Origin: Alcaligenaceae bacterium
GTDB lineage: Bacteria > Pseudomonadota > Gammaproteobacteria > Burkholderiales > Burkholderiaceae
Direction of reading: 5' to 3'
Assembly: GCA_947372575.1 (NCBI GenBank)
Contig: CANBUF010000038.1
Span: 1 to 10,228 of the forward strand
Length of the DNA: 10,228 nt
Shown: positions 1 to 10,228 of the stretch, piece by piece
Numbering within the stretch: the stretch's first letter is position 1
Layout: the number at the start of each line of letters is the position of its first letter
Notes under the pieces: model-generated
The model's database searches: none
Told to the model about the DNA's origin: nothing
Seen by the model: the letters and a program-made list of their open reading frames with translations, nothing else
Made by a program: the position numbers and the translations under genes

Positions 1-893
1 GTTAATGCCGATGCAGATGCCATAGTGAATCAAAAAAATGGAATATGACCGTGTGCCCAGCCAGGTGAGGATACCCGGGCGAGGCCAGCGGTTAAGCCAT
101 CCTTTCTGCGCAGCGATGCTGACCAGTACCGCGGTTGCAAGCGCGACACTGATTGGGTTGCGAAATTCGATATACAGCGCGACCGATCCAAGCGTCGCAA
201 TGACGAGCAACGTCAGTGCACCAAAAGAAGGGCGTGTGGACCAAAAAGCAAGCATGCCCAGCCCATACGCTCCAAAAAAATATGGAGCATAGGAGTCATA
301 TTGACTGTTGCGATTCACAAACCATAATGACACGGCAGACAGAACGATAATGAGTAATGGAAAGACGGCCTCCCAGTGCGGCGTTGCGCGTCGCATCAGG
401 AGTGTCAGCAGAATGGTGCTGGTAAACAATTGAAAATCAATCGCGACAAACCATACCCCAGCGGATAATGCCTCAATGCCCAGGACGTCATGGAGTAATA
501 GTGCGTGTGTCAGGAGCTGAAACACGCTTGGTGCCGGGGAAAGCGACTCATGTTCAAACCAGGGTCTGACGATTGCAGTGATCAGGATTGCAGAGGTCAG
601 CGAGAACAGAAAAGGCGTGATGAGTCTCTTGTAGCGTTTCCAGATCAGTGCAGGCGCGGAGCGAGACATCGCCGGACTCCTGGAGGTCAACTGCCCGGCC
701 ACCAGAAAGCCCGCTAGTACAAAAAACATCTGAACTGCCAGGCGGGCATATAACTCCAGCGACTCAATGAGTTGTGGTGCCGCTTGACTGACAACTTCTG
801 ACATTGGCCCATAGATGGCCAGATGATGAAGGACAATGGCTAAGCAACCGACGCCTTTCATGGCGTCGATCAGTGGGAGGCGGGAGGAGGACA

Positions 894-894
<1 letters not shown>
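1..894 (-). CDS. Acyltransferase 3 family membrane protein (partial, C-terminus off window)
   Basis: My own translation of the minus strand from the ATG at 894-892 gives 298 open codons to the window edge. Near the N-terminus is a motif of the form IDAMKGVGCLAIVLHHL, which resembles the family signature (L/I)DGLRG...H at the start of the first membrane helix, with Lys in the usual Arg position. Several hydrophobic segments follow (for example MFFVLAGFLVAG and PLLIIVLSAVSLWFV), and near the edge is SYSIFLIHYG, typical of a late helix in these proteins. The family (OafA/YrhL-like) moves acyl groups, often acetyl, across or onto sugars and other envelope molecules. The substrate here cannot be read from sequence. 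The start codon shares one base with the thiC stop (TGATG), and no Shine-Dalgarno sequence is visible, so translation is probably coupled to thiC. The family call is fairly secure; the role is unknown. Confidence 0.78.
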
Positions 895-2865
<1,971 letters not shown>

Positions 2866-2868
<3 letters not shown>

Positions 2869-2954
2869 ACGCTCCCAGCATCGGCATTATCCGGACTGGT
2901 ACGAAGGGACTCTCTCAACCTGGCAGACTGGCCAAGTACCCCCGCTCAAGTATC
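2866..2954 (-). promoter_or_regulatory. TPP (THI-box) riboswitch aptamer upstream of thiC
   Basis: The minus strand carries the THI-box landmarks in order. A GGGGGTAC P2 strand comes first, then a P3 hairpin CTTGG/CCAGG. Next is UUGAGA in place of the usual CUGAGA pyrimidine-binding loop, then GTCCC closing P2. P4 pairs CCA with UGG where the consensus has CCU with AGG. The highly conserved CCGGATAATGCC follows in P5. A weak P1 can form from GATAC (2954-2950) and GTATT (2870-2866). The RNA binds thiamin pyrophosphate and, placed directly before thiC, should repress it. The junction segments GAU and GCG of the consensus differ here (GU and AUG). The identification is strong because of the gene context and the conserved core. 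Confidence 0.88.
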
Positions 2955-2956
2955 GA

Positions 2957-2962
2957 AGTATA
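2957..2962 (-). promoter_or_regulatory. Candidate -10 box of the thiC promoter
   Basis: On the minus strand, TATACT (2962-2957) matches five of six bases of the sigma70 -10 consensus. It lies just upstream of the TPP aptamer and predicts transcription starting near 2953-2950, at the 5' edge of P1. The -35 region is poor: GTGAAA is present but only 15 bases away. The placement fits a riboswitch leader, but the call rests on one hexamer. Confidence 0.42.
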
Positions 2963-3014
2963 GGGCGTCTTGAAGGATTTCACACGCCCATGCATTTTCA
3001 GCCGCGTGAACGCC

Positions 3015-3719
3015 TCAGCGGTCTGGCGCGAGTTGCTGCAACTGACTGCGCAGTCTGCGCCAGCTCGCTTCAATATCTGGCGCATTGTTTTGAGCGATCA
3101 CGAGCTGTTCCAGATGGATTGCTTGCGCATATATCTGCGTCTCACCTAGTAAAAGCAGCACAGACTTCAGGCTATGGGCCAATCTGTGCAGGCAAGCAAA
3201 GTCCTTCTCTTCTATCGAGCGATCGCCTTGCTGAATATCTTGCTGAAGCTGGGCGTAAGATCGCAGCGTGAATTTATCAAACAAGGCTTGATCGCCGCCA
3301 AAGTAGGCTTCTACCGCAGCCTTTAAAGGCGCATGGCTACCTGCGCCATCGGGAGTGCTCTCGTCGAGCGTCTCGCGCAACAGCGCAACGGAGACAGGTT
3401 TGAGGAGTTGTCGCGATACACCCAGAGATAACAGCTGTTGTTTGATTCGCTGGTCGATCCCGGCACTGAGCGCGACAATTTTCGCCGTGCCCTTCAGTGC
3501 GGCAGACTCAGTGAGCTGCTCGATCAGTGACAGTCCAGATATCCCAGGCAGCATGAGGTCAGTTAGTATCCAGTCATAGGCTTGCCGAGTCAGCGCATCG
3601 AGCGCCTGTGGAACCGATTCGCAGCATGTCATGGAGAAGCGCTCTTCGTCGATGGCATAGGAGACAAATCTCTGCATCAGCGGGTCATCTTCAACCAGCA
3701 AAATACGCTGTAATGTCAC
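3015..3719 (-). CDS. Response regulator REC-Hpt phosphotransfer protein
   Basis: This 234-residue protein has two signalling modules and no output domain. Residues 4-120 form a receiver: acidic pair Asp11/Asp12, phospho-acceptor Asp54 in WILTDLMLPG, Ser85 in IVALSAG, and Lys107-Pro108. Residues 130-230 form an Hpt helical bundle with the signature LHRLAHSLKS, where His182 is the likely phosphoryl carrier. It could pass phosphate from the plus-strand kinase to the receiver of the DNA-binding regulator encoded just upstream. The gene starts at a GTG two bases after that regulator's stop codon, with no clear Shine-Dalgarno sequence, so the two are probably co-transcribed and translationally coupled. 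The thiC leader begins downstream of its stop, and I see no terminator there. The domain call is confident; the direction of phosphotransfer is inferred. Confidence 0.88.
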   Translation of the reverse strand: MTLQRILLVEDDPLMQRFVSYAIDEERFSMTCCESVPQALDALTRQAYDWILTDLMLPGISGLSLIEQLTESAALKGTAKIVALSAGIDQRIKQQLLSLGVSRQLLKPVSVALLRETLDESTPDGAGSHAPLKAAVEAYFGGDQALFDKFTLRSYAQLQQDIQQGDRSIEEKDFACLHRLAHSLKSVLLLLGETQIYAQAIHLEQLVIAQNNAPDIEASWRRLRSQLQQLAPDR

Positions 3720-3721
3720 GA

Positions 3722-4363
3722 TTAACCCGGGACGTGGGTAAGCTGTGGCATTGTTTTTGCCATGAGCGGTACCAGCTCATTGACGATCTGTGACTTATGA
3801 ATGATGGGGAGCCCTTCGAGGGCAAATTGGTAGGGCGCGAGCTGTGTGGGCGTCAATCCCGTCACGATCATCAATTGACAGCGGGCAAACTGAGGATCAG
3901 ATTTCAGGGTAGTGACGAGCGCTGCACCATCGATTCCGGGCAAAAGAATATCAACGAGCAGGCAGTCTGGCTGAATTTGTCCGAATTTTGTCAGACCAGA
4001 AATCCCATCACTGGCCATATGAAGAACCGACTGGGGGAAATGTTGCTCGATTAGCAATGCCACCAAATTCTGAAAGTGTGCGGAGTCTTCGATCAGGAGA
4101 ACCTGGTAAGGTCTCTCTAGTGAATCCTGGGTGCCCGGGTCAGCGCGAACGCTTGTTTGATCTTGCCTGGAGGACAACCACTGGGTTACGGAGTCGCGCG
4201 ATATCCGTCTGTGACCACCCGAGGTACGCCATGCCTGGAGTTCTCCGCGATCGACCATTAACTGAACTGACCGGACAGCGAGCCCTAGCAATTGCGCGAC
4301 CTCAATAGTGGAAAGGTAAGCGACCGCTGCCTCTGGAATGCTTGAATCTGGAGTTTGTTGCAT
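3722..4363 (-). CDS. Response regulator with N-terminal MerR/excisionase-like HTH and C-terminal REC
   Basis: From the ATG at 4363 the product is 213 residues. Residues 16-64 are a winged helix-turn-helix of the excisionase/MerR type: YLSTIEVAQLLGLAVRSVQ, then WRTSGGHRRI, the family's wing motif. Residues 85-205 are a receiver with Glu92-Asp93, phospho-acceptor Asp138 in CLLVDILLPG, Thr168, and Lys190. Lys190 is followed by Ser rather than the usual Pro. DNA-binding at the N-terminus is the reverse of OmpR or NarL regulators. The reading frame stays open to a GTG at 4465 and an ATG at 4459. I chose 4363 because the HTH begins shortly after it and the longer versions would run through the divergent promoter region. 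It heads a two-gene unit with the REC-Hpt gene and faces the solute-binding protein and kinase genes. It is probably the transcriptional output of that kinase; its targets are unknown. Confidence 0.85.
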   Translation of the reverse strand: MQQTPDSSIPEAAVAYLSTIEVAQLLGLAVRSVQLMVDRGELQAWRTSGGHRRISRDSVTQWLSSRQDQTSVRADPGTQDSLERPYQVLLIEDSAHFQNLVALLIEQHFPQSVLHMASDGISGLTKFGQIQPDCLLVDILLPGIDGAALVTTLKSDPQFARCQLMIVTGLTPTQLAPYQFALEGLPIIHKSQIVNELVPLMAKTMPQLTHVPG

Positions 4364-4487
4364 TGTCAGAACTTTATCTGAAAAGATTGCCGGAGACTTC
4401 AAAAATGGCATAACTGCTGCAAATGATACACAAAGCGGGATTATGATGCACTCATTCATTGGCACCGTTGCTTGTTTAAAGGCGTTT
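4364..4487. promoter_or_regulatory. Divergent promoter region between regulator and sensor arms
   Basis: These 124 bases separate the starts of the two divergent arms. On the minus strand, TTGAAG (4402-4397) and GATAAA (4378-4373) are 18 bases apart; each matches four of six sigma70 consensus bases, and they would give an almost leaderless transcript of the HTH regulator. On the plus strand, TATGAT (4442-4447) is a fair -10 without a good -35, which would suit an activator-dependent promoter. Two near-identical 9-mers, ATGATACAC (4423-4431) and ATGATGCAC (4443-4451), lie 20 bases apart and could be regulator sites. All of these assignments are tentative; only the divergent arrangement is certain. 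Confidence 0.4.
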
Positions 4488-5312
4488 ATGTGTTTCTTGT
4501 ATCCCCGCCAGAACAGGTTAGACAGGTGGTTACGAATCTCCCTGTGCTTGCTGTTATGGGCGATCGCGGGCGTGAGTCTGGGCCAAACTTCAGGGGTCGA
4601 GGCCCGTGTCCGGTCCTCTGGACAGTTGCGGGTCTGTATCTGGCCTGATTTTTATGGCGTGTCATTTCGTAATCCGCATACAAAAACGCTCAGTGGTATT
4701 GATATCGAGCTTTCTCAGGCATTCGCACATGACCTTGGCGTGGACGTTGTGTACATCGACTCGTCATTTTTTGCCCTGGCTGAGGATGTACTCACTGAGC
4801 GCTGTGATGTGGCGATGTTTGCGATTGGTACGCGTTCCCAGCGATCAAACCAGCTGGCATTGTCTGCATCTTATATGCAGAGCCGAGTCTATGCACTGAC
4901 GAACAAGAGTCAGCAGCGCATCCAGACCTGGGGGGATATTGATCAGGAAGGCGTAGTCGTTGGCGTTCAGGGAGGAACTTTTTTAGAGCGGCTCATGCGC
5001 GAAAGCCTCAAACGTGCGACGCTCTTCGTTGTCGGCCCCCCGACTAATCGTGAAAAAGAACTCCAGTCCGGACGGATTGATGTGTTTATTTCAGACTATC
5101 CAAATAGTCGCAGATTGCTTGATCGCAACGATTCTTTCCGGCTGATCGAGCCCGAAGTCAACGGCGTGACCCTTCCCTATGCCTATGCTGTCAAGCCGGG
5201 TGATGCGGCGTGGCTTGGTCGTCTGAATGAATTTGTGGCTGCCATTAAAAAGGATGGGCGTCTGAAGCAGGCCGCTCAGAACCATGACTTGCTGCCGATT
5301 ATCCTGAATTGA
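4488..5312 (+). CDS. Family-3 extracellular solute-binding protein, probably periplasmic
   Basis: The ATG at 4488 has AAAGG (4478-4482) five bases upstream and gives 274 residues. Residues 1-33 look like a Sec signal peptide: a basic start with RLDRWLR, then hydrophobic SLCLLLWAIAGVSLG, with cleavage probably just before or after Gln33. I see no lipobox. Residues 46-270 match the family-3 (PBPb, amino-acid-binding type) fold: LRVCIWPDFYGVSF, GIDIELSQAFAHDLGV, CDVAMFAIGTR, VVVGVQGGTF and a C-terminal helix LNEFVAAIKKDGRL. Such proteins bind small polar ligands, often amino acids. No permease or ATPase gene is adjacent; instead a histidine kinase starts nine bases after the stop. A role in presenting ligand to that kinase is plausible but inferred. 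The frame is open back to 4338, but that start would bury the signal peptide and overlap the divergent regulator gene. Confidence 0.87.
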   Translation: MCFLYPRQNRLDRWLRISLCLLLWAIAGVSLGQTSGVEARVRSSGQLRVCIWPDFYGVSFRNPHTKTLSGIDIELSQAFAHDLGVDVVYIDSSFFALAEDVLTERCDVAMFAIGTRSQRSNQLALSASYMQSRVYALTNKSQQRIQTWGDIDQEGVVVGVQGGTFLERLMRESLKRATLFVVGPPTNREKELQSGRIDVFISDYPNSRRLLDRNDSFRLIEPEVNGVTLPYAYAVKPGDAAWLGRLNEFVAAIKKDGRLKQAAQNHDLLPIILN

Positions 5313-5321
5313 CACGCAGAT

Positions 5322-7448
5322 ATGATCCCCTACGCCATCACTCCACCAGAAGCCCCTTTCCTGCGAAAGCGTGGCTATCTGACCTATGCATGGATTGCTA
5401 GCCTGGTGGTGGTGCTGACAATCGGCTGGATTGCCTGGTACGAAAAAAACGAAATCATCCAGAATGATGAACGACGCGCTGAATTATTTGCCCGCCTGCT
5501 TGATGACCATGTTTTGCGTGCACTCGATGTGGCCGCGCTGACCATCAACGATCTTGCAGAAAGCTCCACGCTGGAGCGAGCCTTGGCAATCAGTTGGCTA
5601 CAGGCTCCAATTGAGCAAGCCGTCGCGTCCTTGACCTTTATTCGGAGTATGGCGTTGGTCGATCAGTCTGGTCGGATATTGCTCTCGAGTGCGCCGCACG
5701 AGCAGGGTATCGACATCGACATGAAAAGCCTCGGGCCATTACCAGACAATGATTCGGTGGTCCTGACCCAACGCATACCCGTACGATATCTGGGGGCACT
5801 TAAAGGTGGGATGCATGCTTCCCCGACTTCCTTTTTGGTGTATTCCATTGCGCTGGTCCGGCGCATTCGTGCGCAGGAGGGACATTGGCAATACCTGGTG
5901 GCCTTGTTGAATCCGGATTTTTTTGCAAGTTTTCAATCTGTTGCAATGGGTGATCCTGACTTCACCGCTGTATTAATGTCCTATGCGGGCGACGTCCTTG
6001 CCAGTAACGGTCAACCCATGCTTGAAGGGGATCAGTTGGTGAACTTCCAAGTTATGAGCGCGATGCTCAAGCCCAGCGGTCACGGCACGTATGTTGGTCC
6101 GGGAGCAATGCAGGGGCCCCAGATTGTTGCTGTCCGTACGTCGCGAGCCTGGCCGATTGTGACGCTTGTCGAGCGCCCACTTTCGGTCGCGACGCAAGCC
6201 TGGCTAAGGAGCTTGTCCTGGCTGATCGTGATCGGTGTAATGGTCATTGCCGTCATCGCAGCAATATCACGTATCGCCTGGCGTAGCGCCCAGCTTGAAG
6301 AAACCGCACAGCGCAAACTCTTTGAGCAGCTCGCTTTTACTGACCGCCTGCTCGAAATCAGCCCGATGCCTGTGTATATGCTCGACCCCCAGGGAAAAGT
6401 CGTACTGGTTAATCGCGCATTGGAGGCCTTCATGGGCATGTCTCGAGATCAGTTGCTTGGACGGTCAACGGCAGAGTTTCTGTCGGCGTCAGATGAACTG
6501 AACCAGACGCATCAGAACGAACGGTTGTTTGCGCGCGGTGGCGAAGCAAGCTACGAGCGGAGAATGACCAAACCGAATGGTGTCCAGCGTGATGTATTGC
6601 TGAACAAAGTGGTTGTGTCCAACGATGATGGTTCCCCGCGTGGTGTGCTGGCATTTCTGATGGATATGACAGAATTCAGGGATGCTGAGCGTGCCATTCT
6701 CCAGGCACGTGATGCGGCGCAAGCTGCCTCAAAGGCTAAGTCTGAATTTATCGCGAACATCAGTCATGAATTACGCACGCCGTTGCAGTCCATTCTTGGC
6801 TTTTCTGAGCTGGCTGTTATACAGGTAAAAGATGACGTAAAGTTGTCCGGAATGTTGCGCGACATTCACACCTCTGGACAAAGGATGCTTGCACTCGTCA
6901 ATGACTTGCTGGATATCGCAAAAATCGAAAGCAGCGTGTCTGTAGCCGTATTTCAGGACGCTGATGTGAATCGCATTATCCAGGATGTAGTGAACGAGCT
7001 ACATCCTCTATTGCAGGCACGCAAGATCAGGGTTGTGTGTGAATTGCCTGATACGCCATTGATCGCGCGTCTGGATGCCTTACGTATTCATCAGGTTGTG
7101 CGAAACGTAGTTGCGAATGCCTTGAAGTTTTCTGGGTCGGGCCAGACAATTCAGATGCGAGCGGAAATTCACCGAGGCGACAGGGTGCACATCTCTGTAC
7201 GAGATCGAGGTTGCGGTATTCCGCCACAAGAACTTGAGACGATTTTTGAACCATTTATCCAATCGAGCATGACGAAAGACGGCTCAGGGGGAACAGGCCT
7301 AGGGCTGGCAATCTGTCGTCGCATATTGCATGCTCATCAGGGGAACATTCATGCGGAAAACTTACCCCAGGGGGGCGCAATTTTTCATGTGGATTTGCCG
7401 CGCTTTCAGGCGGACAGCGTGAGTGTGGTGTCCGACATTCGGGATTAA
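5322..7448 (+). CDS. Membrane sensor histidine kinase (periplasmic sensor, PAS, HisKA, HATPase)
   Basis: The 708-residue kinase has a first membrane helix at about 19-40 (WIASLVVVLTIGWIAW) and a second at about 296-318 (WLIVIGVMVIAVIAAI). Between them is a periplasmic region of some 255 residues that looks like a double-Cache (PDC) sensor, judged by size and layout. A cytoplasmic PAS domain spans about 343-455. HisKA carries FIANISHELRTPLQSILGF with phospho-acceptor His482. The ATPase domain has an N-box with Asn595 and Asn599, a G1 box DRGCGIP from Asp628, and a G2 box GTGLGLAI at 657-664, so it looks active. No receiver is fused to it; receivers and an Hpt are encoded on the opposite strand next door. 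The start lies nine bases after the solute-binding gene stop without a clear Shine-Dalgarno sequence, so the two are probably coupled. The stop abuts the proB stop. Ligand unknown. Confidence 0.92.
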   Translation: MIPYAITPPEAPFLRKRGYLTYAWIASLVVVLTIGWIAWYEKNEIIQNDERRAELFARLLDDHVLRALDVAALTINDLAESSTLERALAISWLQAPIEQAVASLTFIRSMALVDQSGRILLSSAPHEQGIDIDMKSLGPLPDNDSVVLTQRIPVRYLGALKGGMHASPTSFLVYSIALVRRIRAQEGHWQYLVALLNPDFFASFQSVAMGDPDFTAVLMSYAGDVLASNGQPMLEGDQLVNFQVMSAMLKPSGHGTYVGPGAMQGPQIVAVRTSRAWPIVTLVERPLSVATQAWLRSLSWLIVIGVMVIAVIAAISRIAWRSAQLEETAQRKLFEQLAFTDRLLEISPMPVYMLDPQGKVVLVNRALEAFMGMSRDQLLGRSTAEFLSASDELNQTHQNERLFARGGEASYERRMTKPNGVQRDVLLNKVVVSNDDGSPRGVLAFLMDMTEFRDAERAILQARDAAQAASKAKSEFIANISHELRTPLQSILGFSELAVIQVKDDVKLSGMLRDIHTSGQRMLALVNDLLDIAKIESSVSVAVFQDADVNRIIQDVVNELHPLLQARKIRVVCELPDTPLIARLDALRIHQVVRNVVANALKFSGSGQTIQMRAEIHRGDRVHISVRDRGCGIPPQELETIFEPFIQSSMTKDGSGGTGLGLAICRRILHAHQGNIHAENLPQGGAIFHVDLPRFQADSVSVVSDIRD

Positions 7449-8585
7449 TTACAGAACAATCAGATTGTCTCTATGTATCAGTTCTTTTTCGCTGACGCCA
7501 CCTAGAATTTCTGTGATTTTTGACGTGGGTTGTCCCATGATGCGACGCGCATCGGAGGACGAGTAGTTTGTCAGCCCTCGCGCGCACTCGTTGCCTTGAG
7601 GATCCAGACACATGACAACGTCACCAGGTTCAAACTCACCCTCGATATTTACTACGCCAATGGGCAACAGGCTTTTGCCTTCAACGGCCAGCGCATGCGC
7701 AGCCCCTTTGTCGAGCAGAATTTTGCCGCGCAGGCGCAAATGATCGGCCATCCATTGCTTGCGGGCAGATAAGACAGGCAACTCGGCGCGCAGTTCGGTA
7801 CCAATGCATTCTCCCGCTGCGAGCCGGATCATCACATCTTGTTCACGCCCAGAGGCAATTACGGTATGGGCACCACTGCGTGCGGCACGTTTGGCAGCGA
7901 GTATTTTTGTCAGCATGCCGCCCTTGCCAATGCCGCTTCCTGTGCCGCCAGCCATCGCTTCAAGTGCAGGATTCCCCGCTTTGGCGTGAGAGACGAATCG
8001 GGCATTGGGATCCCGGCGTGGATCCGCCTCATACAAGCCTTGCTGATCTGTCAGAATGATCAGCGCATCGGCTTCGATCAGGTTGGTCACCAGTGCCCCG
8101 AGTGTATCGTTGTCGCCAACGGCTATTTCGTCCGTTGCAACCGTATCGTTTTCGTTGACAATCGGTACGACACCCAGTCGCAGCAGTGCAAACAAAGTCG
8201 AGCGCGCATTGAGATAGCGCTGCCGGTTTGAAAGGTCTTCATGCGTTAACAGAATTTGTGCTGTGCGTAGACCGTGAGCGGCGAATGCGACTTCATAAGC
8301 TTGGGCCAGACCCATCTGACCCACTGCTGCAGCGGCTTGAAGCTCATGCATTGAATTGGGTCTTTTAGACCAGCCGAGCCGCGCCATCCCTTCAGCGATG
8401 GCGCCACTGGACACCAGTACGATTTCTTTGCCCTGCTTGTGCAAGGCCGCTATTTGCAGTGCCCAATGCGCGACCGCAGTGCGGTCCAGACCTTGTCCGT
8501 CATTGGTCACAAGGGAGGAGCCGACTTTTGCGACGATGCGCGAGGCATTTGCAATGATGGAAACTTCAGAAGGCTGGGTCGTCAT
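7449..8585 (-). CDS. proB: Glutamate 5-kinase ProB
   Basis: ProB phosphorylates glutamate to glutamyl-5-phosphate, the first committed step of proline synthesis, in the cytoplasm. From the ATG at 8585 the product is 378 residues, normal for the long form with a PUA domain. The amino-acid kinase domain (about 15-270) shows [19 protein letters not shown] (58-67), NENDTV (144-149), [10 protein letters not shown] (157-166) and [14 protein letters not shown] (214-227). A PUA RNA-binding-type fold follows at about 286-362. The frame is open to a TTG at 8603, but ATG fits the family start better; neither has a good Shine-Dalgarno sequence. It lies 23 bases after the obgE stop, the usual betaproteobacterial order. 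Proline feedback inhibition is known for the family and not visible here. Confidence 0.96.
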   Translation of the reverse strand: MTTQPSEVSIIANASRIVAKVGSSLVTNDGQGLDRTAVAHWALQIAALHKQGKEIVLVSSGAIAEGMARLGWSKRPNSMHELQAAAAVGQMGLAQAYEVAFAAHGLRTAQILLTHEDLSNRQRYLNARSTLFALLRLGVVPIVNENDTVATDEIAVGDNDTLGALVTNLIEADALIILTDQQGLYEADPRRDPNARFVSHAKAGNPALEAMAGGTGSGIGKGGMLTKILAAKRAARSGAHTVIASGREQDVMIRLAAGECIGTELRAELPVLSARKQWMADHLRLRGKILLDKGAAHALAVEGKSLLPIGVVNIEGEFEPGDVVMCLDPQGNECARGLTNYSSSDARRIMGQPTSKITEILGGVSEKELIHRDNLIVL

Positions 8586-8608
8586 GGTGAGTGCTAAAAA
8601 CAATGCTG

Positions 8609-9795
<1,187 letters not shown>

Positions 9796-9812
9796 AAGAC
9801 TAGACAAGCAAA

Positions 9813-10073
9813 TTACTCAGCAGAGAGGATCGAAACGGTCGACTTGTTGAGCTTGCCTTTGACTGAAAACTTGACGTGACCGTCAATCAGTGCAAACAGC
9901 GTGTGGTCCTTACCGATACCCACGTTGGTACCTGGGTGAAAGGTCGTACCGCGCTGACGCACGATAATCGAACCGGCCGGAATCAGTTCGCCGCCGTAGG
10001 CTTTTACGCCCAGACGTTTCGATTCTGAGTCACGACCGTTGCGGGTAGAGCCCCCGCCTTTTTTCTGTGCCAT
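9813..10073 (-). CDS. rpmA: 50S ribosomal protein L27
   Basis: L27 sits near the peptidyl-transferase centre of the large ribosomal subunit, with its N-terminal tail reaching toward tRNA. The 86-residue product has the normal length and the hallmark start [19 protein letters not shown], followed by [10 protein letters not shown] and the conserved C-terminal barrel ([18 protein letters not shown]). The ATG at 10073 has AGGAG (10084-10080) six bases upstream. It follows rplU by 45 bases, the standard pairing, and is closed by the intrinsic terminator downstream. Nothing is unusual. Confidence 0.99.
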   Translation of the reverse strand: MAQKKGGGSTRNGRDSESKRLGVKAYGGELIPAGSIIVRQRGTTFHPGTNVGIGKDHTLFALIDGHVKFSVKGKLNKSTVSILSAE

Positions 10074-10118
10074 GCTTTACTCCTGATGCTTTACGTGCCC
10101 TGAGGGGAATGACAGCAA

Positions 10119-10228
10119 TTAAGCTGTGATGTCGCCGATCAGGATCTCGGTGTAGTTTTGACGGTGACCTTGATGCTTCTGGTAGTGCTTGCGACGACGC
10201 ATCTTGAAGATCGTGACCTTATCATGGC
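10119..10228 (-). CDS. rplU: 50S ribosomal protein L21 (partial, N-terminus off window)
   Basis: The minus strand at the right edge reads as the C-terminal 36 residues of L21, including [15 protein letters not shown] and the end [11 protein letters not shown] before TAA. L21 is a large-subunit protein that binds 23S rRNA. The N-terminal two thirds and the promoter lie outside the window. Its position just before rpmA confirms the call. I translated this fragment by hand and it is in one open frame. Confidence 0.96.
   Translation of the reverse strand, partial: HDKVTIFKMRRRKHYQKHQGHRQNYTEILIGDITA

Noticed and set aside
4364..4465. Upstream extension of the HTH-REC regulator to the GTG at 4465 or ATG at 4459
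   Set aside because: The added residues show no conserved motif and would cover the divergent promoter region. The HTH starts naturally soon after the ATG at 4363.
4338..4487. Upstream extension of the solute-binding protein to an ATG at 4338
   Set aside because: It would add 50 residues before a clear signal peptide and overlap the start of the divergent regulator. The ATG at 4488 has a good ribosome-binding site.
6080..6760. Several overlapping minus-strand open frames inside the kinase gene
   Set aside because: They lie opposite the second membrane helix, PAS and start of HisKA, have no motifs, and overlap one another.
8586..8603. TTG start for proB at 8603
   Set aside because: TTG is rare, no ribosome-binding site precedes it, and the ATG at 8585 gives the usual family length. 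It is not excluded.

Overview
The window comes from a betaproteobacterium, most likely order Burkholderiales and close to Alcaligenaceae. I infer this from the gene order rplU-rpmA-obgE-proB, the Bordetella/Achromobacter-like ProB and Obg sequences, and a TPP-riboswitch-controlled thiC of proteobacterial length. Base composition looks moderate (roughly 50-55% GC by eye), which is low for this order. No sequence search was run, so the taxonomic call is an inference.

Layout. Positions 1-2954 (minus strand) hold a thiamin unit: a promoter candidate, a TPP riboswitch, a hairpin covering the thiC ribosome-binding site, thiC, and a membrane acyltransferase-3 gene that starts on the thiC stop codon and leaves the window. 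Positions 3015-7448 hold a signalling cluster in two divergent arms. The minus arm encodes a response regulator with an N-terminal MerR/excisionase-like helix-turn-helix and a REC-Hpt protein. The plus arm encodes a secreted family-3 solute-binding protein and a membrane histidine kinase with periplasmic sensor, PAS, HisKA and HATPase regions. Positions 7449-10228 (minus strand) hold a housekeeping unit: the end of rplU, then rpmA, a strong intrinsic terminator, obgE and proB. The kinase and proB converge with no base between their stop codons.

How the genes may work together. The four signalling genes supply each module of a multistep phosphorelay: a kinase His, a receiver Asp, an Hpt His, and a second receiver Asp on a DNA-binding protein. 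These modules are spread over separate proteins rather than fused in one hybrid kinase. No ABC permease or ATPase lies beside the solute-binding protein, so it may be a ligand-presenting partner of the kinase. This is the most interesting system in the window. The second point of interest is the thiC leader, which can be folded as a translational switch in which a copy of the Shine-Dalgarno sequence at the aptamer edge competes for the anti-Shine-Dalgarno strand.

There is no stretch over 300 bases without a gene. The longest gap, 2808-3014, is the thiC leader and promoter. I saw no tRNA, rRNA, CRISPR array, insertion sequence or phage gene.
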